Origin: Pseudomonadota bacterium
GTDB taxonomy: Bacteria; Pseudomonadota; Alphaproteobacteria; Rhizobiales; Tepidamorphaceae
Assembly: GCA_023458595.1 (NCBI GenBank)
Contig: JAEWYT010000165.1
Coordinates: 1 to 29,883 of the forward strand
Reading direction: 5' to 3'
DNA length: 29,883 nucleotides
Shown: piece by piece, positions 1-7,763 of the stretch
Numbering within the stretch: the first letter of the stretch is position 1
Layout: each line of letters opens with the position of its first letter
Notes under the pieces: model-generated
Database searches by the model: none
Seen by the model: the letters and a program-made list of their open reading frames with translations, nothing else
What the model was told of the DNA's origin: nothing
Program-made: the position numbers and the translations under genes

Positions 1-45
1 CCATGACGGAGAGCGGGTACGGCCCGCCCTTCACTCGGACCCGTG

Positions 46-64
46 CCCCGGACCTGATCCGGGG
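46..64. repeat. short intergenic inverted repeat
   Basis: A 7-bp stem (CCCCGGA / TCCGGGG) with a 5-base loop lies in the non-coding stretch before the first gene. GATCCGGG-type palindromes of this kind are common interspersed intergenic repeats in alphaproteobacterial genomes, and I infer that this is one copy. No second copy is visible in the window. The rest of positions 1-247 shows no convincing gene; open frames there have the composition of chance frames in GC-rich DNA. Confidence 0.4.
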
Positions 65-247
65 CCCACGCCGCGGCGCCGGCCACGCCGTCGCCGCCGC
101 CGCGTCGGTTCCGGGTCGAGCCCGGAACACCCGTTTTCCATGTGCGGTACGGGCGCGCGGCGAATGCCGCGGCGATCCTCCGCCCGCCCGCCGCCGTGCT
201 ATAAGACCGCCACCGTCGGCGAGGCGGATTCGCGGGAGAAAACGAAC

Positions 248-613
248 ATGTCCGATACGGGAAGCGGCAGCGACGAAAGCGGCGGAACCTTCACCTGGGT
301 CGGCGCCGTCATCCTGATAGCGATCGGCGTCGTCTTCCTGCTTCAGAACCTCGGTTATCCGGTGCCGGGCAACTGGTGGGCGCTGTTCCTGCTGATCCCG
401 GCGCTCGCCGCGTTCGCCAGCGGCTGGCGGACCTACACCCAGGCCGGCAACCGTCTGACGGCGGCAAGCGGCGGGTCCTTCGTCAGCGGTCTCGTGCTGA
501 TCGGGTTCGCCCTGGTGTTTCTCTTCGACATCGACGTCGACTGGGGGCTGCTCTGGCCGGCGGTCCTGATCCTCATCGGCGCCGGCGCCCTGGCGCGCGG
601 CTTCTTCAAGTAG
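248..613 (+). CDS. small LiaI/DUF5668-like integral membrane protein
   Basis: This 121-residue protein starts at ATG 248, preceded by a GGGAGA-like ribosome site; an upstream in-frame ATG at 140 would add an unlikely Arg/Pro-rich leader. It has a short acidic, Ser/Gly-rich N-terminus (MSDTGSGSDESGG) and then four hydrophobic stretches that pair into two hairpins: roughly residues 18-34, 43-57, 75-92 and 98-113. The GVVFLLQNLG and WPAVLILIGAGAL patterns resemble the LiaI/LiaF-type transmembrane domain found in small bacterial membrane proteins. The function of such stand-alone proteins is unknown. It lies 42 bp upstream of queA on the same strand and may be cotranscribed, but nothing links it to queuosine synthesis. 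Confidence 0.75.
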   Translation: MSDTGSGSDESGGTFTWVGAVILIAIGVVFLLQNLGYPVPGNWWALFLLIPALAAFASGWRTYTQAGNRLTAASGGSFVSGLVLIGFALVFLFDIDVDWGLLWPAVLILIGAGALARGFFK

Positions 614-655
614 CACGGGCGCCGGCCGGCACTGAGCCCGGCCAGGCGAGGTCTC

Positions 656-1744
656 ATGCGCGTCGACCTCTTCGATTTCGATCTGCCGCCGGAGCGCATA
701 GCGCTGCGTCCGGCCGAGCCGCGCGACGCGGCGCGGCTGCTGGTCGTGCGGCCCGACGGCACGCCGGAACTCGAGGACCGCATCGTCCGCGACCTGCCGG
801 ACCTGCTGCGCCCCCGCGACGTGCTCGTCTTCAACGACACCAGGGTGATCCCGGCGCGGCTCAGGGGCCGCCGCATCGGCCGGGGCGACTCCGAGCCGAA
901 GATCGAGGCGACGCTGCACCGCCGTCTCGACGGCAGCCGCTGGAAGGCCTTCGTCAAGCCGGCCCGGCGGCTCGATCCCGGCGACACCATCCGCTTCGGG
1001 GCCGAGGGCAGGGTGTGCCTGCTCGGCATGCTGGACGCGCTCGTCGAGGACAAGGGAGAGGGCGGCGAGGTGACGCTGTCCTTCTCGTTCCACGGCGCAG
1101 TCCTCGACGAGGCGATCGCCCAGGTCGGCGAGATGCCGCTGCCGCCCTATATCGCCGCCCGCCGCCCGGCCGACGAGCGCGACCTCTCCGACTATCAGAC
1201 GATGTTCGCAAGCGAGGAGGGCGCCGTCGCCGCGCCGACCGCGGGGCTGCACTTCACGCCGGGCCTGATGGACGCGCTCGACGGGCGCGGCATCGGCAAG
1301 GCGCTCGTCACGTTGCACGTGGGGGCGGGGACCTTCCTGCCGGTGAAGGCGGACGTGACCGAGGAGCACCGGATGCATTCGGAGGCCGGCCATATCGCGC
1401 CCGAGACCGCGGAACGCCTGAACCGCGCCCGGGCGGAAGGCGGCCGCATCGTCGCGGTCGGCACGACGTCGTTGCGCCTGCTCGAAAGCGCCGCGCGCGA
1501 GGACGGCACGATCGGGCCTTTCGCCGACGCGACGAACATCTTCATCACGCCGGGCTATCGCTTCAGGGCGGTCGACGTCCTGATGACGAATTTCCACCTG
1601 CCGCGCTCGACCCTGTTCATGCTCGTCTCCGCCTTCTCGGGACTGGAGACCATGAAGCGCGCCTATGGCCACGCGATCGAAAGCGGCTATCGCTTTTATT
1701 CCTACGGCGATGCCTGCCTTCTATATCCGCGGGAGGCCGCATGA
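656..1744 (+). CDS. queA: S-adenosylmethionine:tRNA ribosyltransferase-isomerase QueA
   Basis: QueA transfers and isomerises the ribosyl moiety of AdoMet onto 7-aminomethyl-7-deazaguanine in tRNA, making epoxyqueuosine at wobble position 34 in the cytoplasm. The 362-residue product is full length for the family. Recognisable family segments include the N-terminal FDFDLPPERIAL, the VFNDTRVIPARLRG block, PLPPYI, the YQTMFA and GAVAAPTAGLHFT stretch, and the C-terminal TNFHLPRSTLFMLVSAF block. Its stop overlaps the start of tgt (ATGA), the usual queA-tgt arrangement, so the two enzymes of the same pathway are probably translationally coupled. The start at ATG 656 follows a GGCGAGG ribosome site. 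Confidence 0.97.
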   Translation: MRVDLFDFDLPPERIALRPAEPRDAARLLVVRPDGTPELEDRIVRDLPDLLRPRDVLVFNDTRVIPARLRGRRIGRGDSEPKIEATLHRRLDGSRWKAFVKPARRLDPGDTIRFGAEGRVCLLGMLDALVEDKGEGGEVTLSFSFHGAVLDEAIAQVGEMPLPPYIAARRPADERDLSDYQTMFASEEGAVAAPTAGLHFTPGLMDALDGRGIGKALVTLHVGAGTFLPVKADVTEEHRMHSEAGHIAPETAERLNRARAEGGRIVAVGTTSLRLLESAAREDGTIGPFADATNIFITPGYRFRAVDVLMTNFHLPRSTLFMLVSAFSGLETMKRAYGHAIESGYRFYSYGDACLLYPREAA

Positions 1745-2874
1745 GCGTGCCCTACGGGTTCGAGGTCAAGGCCCGCGACGGCAAGGCGCGGCTCGGCGAG
1801 ATCGCCTTTGGCCGCGGCGAGGTGCGCACGCCGGCGTTCATGCCGGTCGGCACGGCCGGAACCGTCAAGGCGATGTTCCCGGAGACGGTGCGCGCGACCG
1901 GCGCCGACATCGTGCTCGGCAACACCTATCACCTGATGCTGCGCCCGGGCGCGGAGCGCGTCGCCGAGCTCGGCGGCCTTCACAGGTTCATGAACTGGCC
2001 GCGTCCGATCCTGACCGACTCCGGCGGGTTCCAGGTCATGTCATTGTCCTCGCTCAGGAAACTGACCGAGGACGGCGTCACCTTCCGCTCTCATCTCGAC
2101 GGCTCGGAGCACCATCTGACGCCGGAGCGATCCGTCGAGATCCAGCGCCTGCTCGGCGCCGACATCACCATGCAGCTCGACGAATGCGTCGCCCTGCCGT
2201 GTCCCGACGAGGAGGCCGAGCGGGCGATGCGCCTGTCTATCCGCTGGGCCGAACGCTCGAAGGCCGCCTTCGGCGCCGATCCGGCGCGCGCCCTGTTCGG
2301 CATCGTCCAGGGCGGCACGGTGGAGAGGCTGCGGCTCGAGTCCGCCGAGGGCCTGAAGGCCATCGGTTTCGACGGTTACGCGGTCGGCGGCCTCGCCGTC
2401 GGCGAGCCGCAGGACGTGATGCTCCGGACGCTCGACTACACGGTGCCGGCGCTGCCCGAGGACAAGCCCCGCTACCTGATGGGCGTGGGCACGCCGGAGG
2501 ACATGCTGCTGTCGGTCATGCGCGGCATCGACATGTTCGACTGCGTGATGCCGACGCGCGCGGGCCGCCACGGCCAGGCCTATACGCGCCTTGGCCGGAT
2601 CAACCTGCGCAACGCCCGCCACGCCGACGACCCGCGCCCGCTCGACGAGGAGAGCGACTGCCCGGCCGCCCGCGACTATTCCCGCGCCTACCTGCACCAC
2701 CTGGTGAAGGCCGGCGAGATCCTCGGCGCGATGCTGCTCACCTGGATCAACGTCGCCTACTACCAGAGCCTCATGGCCGGCATCCGCGCGGCGATCGGCG
2801 AGGGCCGCCTCGCCGGCTTCGCGGCGCAGACGCAGGAAGGCTGGGCGAGGGGCGACATCCCGCCGCGGGACTGA
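1741..2874 (+). CDS. tgt: tRNA-guanine transglycosylase Tgt
   Basis: Tgt swaps guanine-34 of GUN-anticodon tRNAs for preQ1, the step before QueA. The 377-residue protein has the TIM-barrel signatures: DSGGFQVMS with the general-base Asp, MQLDECV, GIVQGG, and FDCVMPTR with the nucleophilic Asp. The ATG at 1741 overlaps the queA stop and gives the family N-terminus. The structural zinc site looks decayed. E. coli Tgt has CxCxxC followed by a His in TIHNLRYYQ. Here the matching segment is S305-D-C307-P-A-A310, and the histidine position is Ile336 (TWINVAYYQ), so only one of four expected ligands remains. I believe related alphaproteobacterial enzymes also lack the site, so this is probably a functional lineage variant. 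Confidence 0.97.
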   Translation: MSVPYGFEVKARDGKARLGEIAFGRGEVRTPAFMPVGTAGTVKAMFPETVRATGADIVLGNTYHLMLRPGAERVAELGGLHRFMNWPRPILTDSGGFQVMSLSSLRKLTEDGVTFRSHLDGSEHHLTPERSVEIQRLLGADITMQLDECVALPCPDEEAERAMRLSIRWAERSKAAFGADPARALFGIVQGGTVERLRLESAEGLKAIGFDGYAVGGLAVGEPQDVMLRTLDYTVPALPEDKPRYLMGVGTPEDMLLSVMRGIDMFDCVMPTRAGRHGQAYTRLGRINLRNARHADDPRPLDEESDCPAARDYSRAYLHHLVKAGEILGAMLLTWINVAYYQSLMAGIRAAIGEGRLAGFAAQTQEGWARGDIPPRD

Positions 2875-3021
2875 AACGGCGAGGATCGCGGCCCGGATGG
2901 AGGAGGCGCAATCCGGCAAACGCCTGTCCCGATGGCGCGGCCGCGCCCGCGCCCGCATTCCGCCTGCGCTCGATGCGGGCTGCCGGGTCGGGAAGCCGCC
3001 TTCGAGGGGTGTAAGCGCCCT

Positions 3022-3447
3022 TTAAGCCCCGACGCCGGGTTTAAGCTGGCAGCCGGTGATCTTCCACGATCCGTCCGGCTGGCGGCGCAACGTATAGACG
3101 GCGATCCAGGCCGAGCCGTCCGGACCGACGACGTCGAGCGTCTGCATGGCGTCGTCCGCGCCGATCGCGTGCTGCTCGATGAACGAGAAGGATCTCGGCC
3201 GGAACACGGGCTCGTAGCCCTGCTCCACCATGCGCATGAAGACGCCGGGGGAGGGGAATATCCGCCGGATCGCGGGGGAGGCGAACGAATAGGCGCGGGT
3301 GCCGTCGCCGGCGCGGAAGGCGGCGATCTGCGCGGCGATCACCGCGCGGATCGCGGACGCGTCGTCGGTTTCCTGCGCGACGGCGGGGGAGGAGAGGGAG
3401 GCCGCGAACAGGCACGCGAACAACAGGCCGGCAGCGAATCGGATCAT
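3022..3447 (-). CDS. secreted DUF4864-type protein
   Basis: This 141-residue protein has a clear Sec signal peptide: a hydrophobic run after MIRF and a probable cleavage at AVAQ-ETDD near residue 20. The mature part has the order of the DUF4864 family: a helix with AIRAVIAAQIAAFRAGD, then AYSFASPAIRRIFPSPGVFMRMV, then the beta-rich tail with DGSAWIAVYTLRRQPDGSWKI and GC. The family resembles NTF2/SnoaL-like folds and has no established function. I chose ATG 3447 because GGGAG lies six bases upstream; a GTG at 3462 in frame would overlap that ribosome site. It converges on tgt across a 147-bp gap with no obvious terminator. Confidence 0.8.
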   Translation of the reverse strand: MIRFAAGLLFACLFAASLSSPAVAQETDDASAIRAVIAAQIAAFRAGDGTRAYSFASPAIRRIFPSPGVFMRMVEQGYEPVFRPRSFSFIEQHAIGADDAMQTLDVVGPDGSAWIAVYTLRRQPDGSWKITGCQLKPGVGA

Positions 3448-3571
3448 CGCAATCTCCCGCACGTGCCCGGGTACGCGGGGCTGACCAGTTCGGACGTGAG
3501 GGACACTGTACCGGGAAACGCGTGATTCTGGGACGCCCTTGCCGAAACGACGGCCGCGCCCGGACGGGCGC

Positions 3572-3600
3572 TTGACCTGACAGAGGCCCCCACCTAGTTT
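3572..3600 (+). promoter_or_regulatory. sigma70-type promoter of tRNA-Lys
   Basis: TTGACC (3572-3577) and TAGTTT (3595-3600) are separated by 17 bases and lie immediately before the tRNA gene, with the tRNA 5' end 15 bases downstream of the -10. Spacing and position fit a housekeeping promoter for a stable RNA. It is a prediction from consensus only. Confidence 0.6.
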
Positions 3601-3614
3601 GCCGCCGACCTCGG

Positions 3615-3690
3615 GAGCCCGTAGCTCAGCTGGTAGAGCAACTGACTTTTAATCAGTAGGTCCAGGGTTCGAATCCCTGCGGGCTCACCA
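3615..3690 (+). tRNA. tRNA-Lys (anticodon TTT)
   Basis: The 76-nt cloverleaf is complete. The acceptor stem GAGCCCG pairs with CGGGCTC, followed by discriminator A and an encoded CCA. The D arm is GCTCAGCTGGTAGAGC, the anticodon stem CTGAC/ATCAG holds the loop TTTTAA with anticodon TTT, and the T arm is CAGGGTTCGAATCCCTG. tRNA 3' ends are common integration sites. The DNA downstream changes at once to pseudogenes and insertion sequences, but I see no second copy of the tRNA 3' end in the window. Confidence 0.98.
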
Positions 3691-3736
3691 ATAAAATCAA
3701 AGGCTTACATAGCGTCATCTTAATTTTGATTTCGGA

Positions 3737-4342
3737 TTTGCAGCACATTTTTAGCGCGGTCGAATGCTGCTGCAGGCGAGCCAAGAGCGCCACGAGTTCC
3801 GCCTGCCGGTAGGTATCGGCTTTAGCGAGCACGTTTTTGAACTGCGAGCGGGCGGTGCCTTTGGTGATACTGAGTGCGTCCGCCGTCGGCCGGGCTGCCA
3901 GTTTGGCCTCGGCCGGCGTAAGTTCAAATAGAGTCCAAAGTTATTCCGCAGGCAGCGCGGGCCCGTCGTTGAGGCCGCGCAGCAGGACAAATGCCGTACG
4001 CGACGGCAGGTGGAGCCAAGCCGGCGACGACGCCCCGTCCCACGGCGAGATCACTGGAAAGACGGAGGCGATAACACGGCCGCCGCAGTCAGCCGCACGC
4101 CGGCAGCATAGTCGCTACTCAGCCCGGAATCGCAGGCCGTGGCCACTGCGTCCGTGAACAAAGCTATTTTTCTCGTGTTGCTGGGTCTGACCGTTCCGGT
4201 CCGACCGAGCACCAGTACCCGGCGTCTCTACATCTCTACATGGGCGGTCGCGTTGGCGTGTCGAAGCCTGCTCTTCGCGTCAATCACGAGCGCCGGAACG
4301 CTTATTGACGACAGGCGTGCCGGAGAATGTCGTCTTCCGCGC
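3737..4342 (-). pseudogene. decayed LuxR-family (helix-turn-helix) regulator
   Basis: No intact frame remains, but the reverse strand carries recognisable pieces of one protein. From its 5' side (about 4320 downwards) there is VPALVIDAKSRLRHANATAH, ending in a stop. After degenerate sequence comes RTAFVLLRGLNDGPALPAE at about 3950-4000, a TAA stop, then LTPAEAKLAA and DALSITKGTARSQFKNVL, and RQAELVALLARL near 3770. This is the order of alphaproteobacterial regulators with a PAS-like region and a C-terminal LuxR HTH. The usual length between LAA and the second HTH helix is short by about a dozen residues, which indicates an internal deletion. The native stop codon is lost and the frame runs into the antisense of tRNA-Lys. 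The 5' end stops where an insertion-sequence end begins near 4343. Positions 3691-3736 hold nothing recognisable. Confidence 0.65.
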
Positions 4343-4669
4343 TGACCTGGGGCCCTGAAAGTGGTCCACGCTGACGGTTAGAATCTGGCTTATTCGAGCT
4401 CTTGAAGGAGAAGAGAGTGAGCCGGAAGACGTATAAACCCGAACAGATCATTGGAGTGCTGCGAGAAGCAGAGATCAGCTTGAGCCAGGGCTAGACCGTT
4501 GGCAAGGTCTGCCGCGGCTTTGGAGTATCGGAGCAGAGCTACTATCGCTGGCGCCGCGAGTATGGCGGCGTGGAAATCAGCCAGGCCCATTGGCTGAAGG
4601 AACTGGAGAAAGAGAATGCCCGGCTTCGCAAGGCGGACTTCGACCTGACGCTCGACAGGCGGATCGGAG
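4343..4669 (+). mobile_element. 5' remnant of an IS3-family element (IS407-like)
   Basis: The left end resembles known IS3-family termini (TGACCTGGGGCCCTGAAAG at 4343) and is followed by the start of an orfA. The element is cut at about 4670 by the end of the next insertion sequence. Its remaining part does not resume on the far side at 5891, so deletion or recombination followed the insertion. Confidence 0.6.
4417..4669 (+). pseudogene. truncated IS3-family transposase orfA
   Basis: From GTG 4417 the frame reads YKPEQIIGVLREAEISLSQG, a TAG stop at 4492-4494, then TVGKVCRGFGVSEQSYYRWR, REYGG and KELEKENARLRKADFDLTLD. These are the HTH and leucine-zipper parts of an IS3-family orfA. The stop sits where relatives have Arg or Gln, so a C-to-T change of CAG or CGA-type codons would explain it. 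The frame ends at the inverted repeat of the neighbouring element near 4670. It cannot make a working protein. Confidence 0.75.
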
Positions 4670-5557
4670 TTGGAGTTCCCCCGGTTCTGTGGACAGCTGA
4701 GGGCTTGCAGACTCCAGCCGTTCTTGGGCGCTCCTTTCATCGCTGACGGGTGACTGATAGCCGAGCGCCGAGTGGCGTCGACCTGGATTGTACCAGCCCT
4801 CGATGAACTGGAAGACGGCCATGCGGGCCTCGGCCTTGGTCTGGAACTTGCGCCGGTCGAGCAGCTCGCGTTCCAGCGTGGCGAAGAAGCTCTCGCACAT
4901 CGCGTTGTCATAGGCATCGTCGACCGATCGCATCGACGGTCGCACGCCGGCTTCCTTGCATCTCAGGCGGAAGGCCACCGACGTGTATTGCAATCCCTGA
5001 TAGCTGTGATCGATCACGCTGACCGGCCGGCGCTGGATCAATGCCATGTTGAGGGTGTCGAGCACCATCTGCGTCCTCAGGTCGTGGCCTATCGCCCGAC
5101 CGACGATGCGCGGCGGGAAGGCGTCCAGTACGACGGCCAGATACAGGAACCCGGCCCAGGTCGGGACGTAGGTGATGTCTGCGACCCACAGGGTGTCCGA
5201 GGCATCGGCGTAGAAGTTGCGATCGACCAGATCACAGGCCGGGCGAACGGGGTTGTCGCGGAAGGTGGTGCGGGCACCCCTACGCCGGTTGACGCCTGCT
5301 ATGCCCGCCGCTTTCATCAGCCACTCGACACGCTTGCGAGCCACATGCACGCCCTCATCAGCGAGTTCGGCGTGGATGCGGCGCTCCATAGGCCTCCTTC
5401 GAGGCCTATGGAGCGCCGTGATGCACTCGACCAGCACCGCATCGGCGTTGGCCCCGGCGCTCGGCCGGCGGCCCGCCCAAGCGTAGTAGCCGGAACGGGA
5501 GACGCCGAACGCATTGCGCATGGCGTGGATGGGGAACATGGCCTGGTTCGCCGTCAT
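4577..5557 (-). pseudogene. IS3 transposase orfB (DDE), catalytically damaged
   Basis: The frame carries an rve/DDE integrase core: WVADITYVPT with the first Asp, YDNAMCESFFATLERELL with the Glu, and WYNPGRRHSALGYQSP near the end. The usual HSDxGxQYTS motif reads HSYQGLQYTS (around 5003-5032), so the second catalytic Asp is replaced by Tyr. Where relatives have a GAYGAPR-like motif before IHAEL, this protein reads HRPRRRPMERRIHAEL, encoded by a perfect 17-bp-arm palindrome (5380-5417). The frame has no stop of its own before the IS end and runs past 4671 into the neighbour, stopping at 4577. I treat it as inactive. Confidence 0.8.
5380..5417. repeat. perfect 17-bp inverted repeat inside transposase
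   Basis: The arms are GGCGCTCCATAGGCCTC (5380-5396) and GAGGCCTATGGAGCGCC (5401-5417), with a 4-base loop CTTC. The arms are exact complements, which is unusual inside a coding sequence. The right arm, read on the minus strand in another frame, still encodes the expected EAYGAP-like residues. It looks like a former quasi-palindrome that became perfect, with two compensating frame changes. Confidence 0.85.
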
Positions 5558-5835
5558 GAATTTGAGGACCGAGACGACGTCGCGTTGCTCTGAGCAAACC
5601 AGGCCGCGGCCTTTGCCAGGGTATCTCTCTCCTGTCGAAGCTGGCGGTTCTCCCTGCGAAGGCGGCGAAGCTCCTCGCGCTCATGGCTGGTCGCGCCGTC
5701 ATCGCGATGGCCGCCATCCCGGTCGGCCTGCTTGACCCAGCCATAGGTCGTCGCGAGGCACGGCTCGAACTCGCGCGCCAGGGCAACGATCTGCTCCCTG
5801 AACTCGGGCGGATAAGGGTTCCTCGTTCTCGGCAT
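5554..5835 (-). pseudogene. IS3 transposase orfA, internally deleted
   Basis: This 93-residue frame begins MPRTRNPYPPEFREQIVALA and has the YGWVKQADRDGG and REELRRLRRENRQLRQERD zipper segments typical of IS3 orfA, ending AAWFAQ and an SSNS tail. Relatives have a longer first HTH part, typically two LAR-containing repeats before EFEP. Here ALAREFEP follows directly, so about nine or more codons appear lost, perhaps by slippage between the LAR repeats. In IS3 elements orfA and orfB are joined by a -1 frameshift. The stop here overlaps the region where orfB opens, as expected. Confidence 0.75.
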
Positions 5836-5892
5836 GAAGACATCCGCCTCTCACAACACGGATTGTGTCCATTAAACCGGGGGAACTCCAAT

Positions 5893-6303
5893 GTTCCACA
5901 AGACGCGGTCTATCCGTTGAACCTCGCCGACAGCGAGGGCAAGCCGCTCGACGGAGACAACAACTACGTCCTGCATTTCGAGAAGTCGGAGATCCCGCCC
6001 GTAAGCGGTTTTCGGTCCGTGCCGCTCTATGACCAGCAGGGCTACCAGGTCGCAAACAATCTGAACCGCTTTGCCGTCTCGAGCTGGATGCCCTTCGTCT
6101 ACAACACCGACGGATCGCTCGATCTCCATTTCCAGAACGAAAGCCCCGGCAAGGACAAGGAAGCCAACTGACTTCCCGCGCCAAAGGGACCGTTCAATCT
6201 AACGATGCGGCTCTATGCACCGAAGTCGGCCGCGCTGACGGGCAAGTGGAATCCGCCGGCCGTGCAGAAAGTCGACACGCTGCCGCGACTGACGGCGCAG
6301 TAA
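5893..6303 (+). pseudogene. C-terminal fragment of a DUF1254/DUF1214 protein
   Basis: The frame directly after the IS end reads DAVYPLNLADSEGKPLDG, then NNYVLHFEKSEIPPV, LYDQQGYQVANNLNRFAVSS, LHFQNESPGKDKEAN, a TGA at 6169-6171, then LPAPKGPFNLTMRLYAPKS up to TAA 6301-6303 in the same frame. This is the conserved C-terminal DUF1214 domain, where relatives read EANWLPAPKGPF, so the TGA is a TGG-to-TGA change. The conserved GFWS also reads GFRS. The N-terminal two-thirds and the start codon are missing. Family members are mostly secreted proteins of unknown function. Confidence 0.85.
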
Positions 6304-6330
6304 GGCCCGTAACCGGGCGTCGCCGCCTAG

Positions 6331-7763
6331 CACTACTTTGGCAGATTTTTAGCTTTGAAGGGCCTGCTGCAGTGCGGGCATTTGGTTGGTGGCGGTTGTG
6401 CGAGCGCGTTCAGGATTGTCTGTCGAACGGCTGGGAGACTTGGCTGCGGCGGTGGACCAGGGATTCTTTTTTCCCCCTCTCGCGTACTTGAGGCGGCGCG
6501 ATTGCAGGAAGGCATAGGCGATCATGGTCATCAGCGCGTGCCGGTGCAGACCCGTCCACGAGCGCCCCTCGAAGTGATCGAGGCCGAGCTCCTCTTTGAG
6601 CTGTTGATGCGCCTGTTCGCAGACCCAGCGCGCCTTGATGGCGCCTGCGAGTTGCTTGAGCGGGATATTGGCGGGAAGGTTGGAGAGATAATATTTGCGC
6701 TCGCCGGTCGAGCGATGCTCCCCGATGACCCAGACCTCCTCACCAGGCAAGTGCTGAGCGCCCATGTCGCGGATGCGCTGGGGCGGGCCGTCGGCAACCC
6801 GAACACGGACAGCGGCGAAGCGTGCCGAGAGGCGGCCCTTGGTGCCGCGCCGCCAACTGACTGTCCTCCAACGGGCTGTCTCCAGCATCTCCCGCACGGT
6901 GATCGACTTGGTATCCGGGATATGCCGCTGGCGCGGGCGACCGCGGCCGGCAACGGGGAAGATCATCGCCACGTCCGCGGGATAGACCTTTTGCTTGAAC
7001 GGGATGCCGACGGCCCATTTGAGGCCGCGCTCGGTGAGCGCCTGCCGGAAAGGGGCGCTCAAGCCATATCCGGCATCGGCAAGGACACACCCGAAGCGCA
7101 CCCCGGCTGCGCGGATCCGGTCAATCTCGGCCAGGGCGATCTCGGGTTTGGTCCTGTAGGCGCGATGGTCATCGGGCACACCGGCGCGATCGAGCCGGGC
7201 GGGATCGGATGTCCAGCTCTCGGGCAGGAACAGCCGCAACCCCACCATGACCGGCACTTCGCCCGAAGCCAACGTCAGCGACACCAGCGTCTGGCAGTTG
7301 GCGTTCTTGCCGAGCGCCGAGGCATATTGCGGCGCCACGCCGACCGAGTGGCGCCCCTTCTTGGGCAGCGCGGTGTCGTCGACGATCAGCCAGGCGTCGT
7401 TCCCGCCAACCTGTCTGTCGGCTTCGCCGAGCAACGCCGCTTCCAGTGGCGCGGCGTCCCAGACACCGCTCGCGACGAAATGGTGCAGTTGATCGTAGCT
7501 GACGGTGCCAGCCCGTGCCGCCATCGGCTGAACGCTCTTGCGATCGCCCGGGCCGATCAGCCCCGCGACATAGGCCGGGCACATCCGTGCCCGCGTCTTG
7601 TGCCGCAGCGCCGCAACAAACGGCGCCAGCCAGCGCTCCAGCTCAGCTTGCCAGTTCCCATCCACGGCCGGCCCCTCCAAAAGCCGACCTCCCATGAATC
7701 ACCGAACACGCCTCTTGGGAATCCTCAAAATGCGCCCGCCTCCAAAAATCTGCCAAAGTAGTG
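6331..7763 (-). mobile_element. IS701-family insertion sequence, intact
   Basis: The element is 1433 bp with perfect 20-bp terminal inverted repeats beginning CACTACTTTGGCAG (6331-6350 and the complement of 7744-7763). It is flanked by direct repeats CTAG (6327-6330 and 7764-7767), matching the 4-bp YTAR duplication known for IS701-type elements. It contains one long transposase gene on the minus strand. Complete ends, target duplication and an open transposase suggest a recent arrival compared with the decayed neighbours. Confidence 0.93.
6349..7668 (-). CDS. IS701-family DDE transposase
   Basis: The product of about 439 residues catalyses cut-and-paste movement of its element. Catalytic-site motifs are visible in order: WLIVDDTALPKKG (first Asp), FGCVLADAGYG (second Asp), and WVCEQAHQQLKEELGLDHFE (Glu), followed by GLHRHALMTMIAYAFLQ. 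The reading frame has no internal stop and the length is normal for the family. I chose GTG 7668 because a strong TTGGAGGGG ribosome site lies about eight bases upstream. An ATG at 7695 would add nine residues. The last codons reach into the terminal inverted repeat, a compact arrangement often seen in insertion sequences. Confidence 0.9.
   Translation of the reverse strand, partial: AVDGNWQAELERWLAPFVAALRHKTRARMCPAYVAGLIGPGDRKSVQPMAARAGTVSYDQLHHFVASGVWDAAPLEAALLGEADRQVGGNDAWLIVDDTALPKKGRHSVGVAPQYASALGKNANCQTLVSLTLASGEVPVMVGLRLFLPESWTSDPARLDRAGVPDDHRAYRTKPEIALAEIDRIRAAGVRFGCVLADAGYGLSAPFRQALTERGLKWAVGIPFKQKVYPADVAMIFPVAGRGRPRQRHIPDTKSITVREMLETARWRTVSWRRGTKGRLSARFAAVRVRVADGPPQRIRDMGAQHLPGEEVWVIGEHRSTGERKYYLSNLPANIPLKQLAGAIKARWVCEQAHQQLKEELGLDHFEGRSWTGLHRHALMTMIAYAFLQSRRLKYARGGKKNPWSTAAAKSPSRSTDNPERARTTATNQMPALQQALQS

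Larger units (their letters stand above)
4671..5890 (-). mobile_element. IS3-family insertion sequence, decayed
   Basis: The ends are inverted repeats of about 25 bp. The left end (4671-4695) begins TGGAGTTCCCCCGGTT, and the reverse complement of the right end (5866-5890) begins with the same 16 bases; TGGACA then matches after three mismatched positions. Length is 1220 bp, normal for IS3. Two overlapping transposase frames lie on the minus strand. No target-site duplication is visible: the flanks are a truncated orfA on one side and a DUF1254 tail on the other, which suggests a later deletion next to the element. Confidence 0.85.

Noticed and set aside
376..2874. A long open frame of 832 codons reading through queA into tgt
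   Set aside because: Its first part is a shifted reading of the small membrane protein and queA with Arg/Ala/Gly-rich low-complexity sequence. Only the part from 1741 matches a protein family, and queA is real in its own frame.
6355..7761. Long plus-strand frame opposite the IS701 transposase
   Set aside because: It spans the IS exactly as a shadow; the minus-strand product has the DDE motifs and normal family length.
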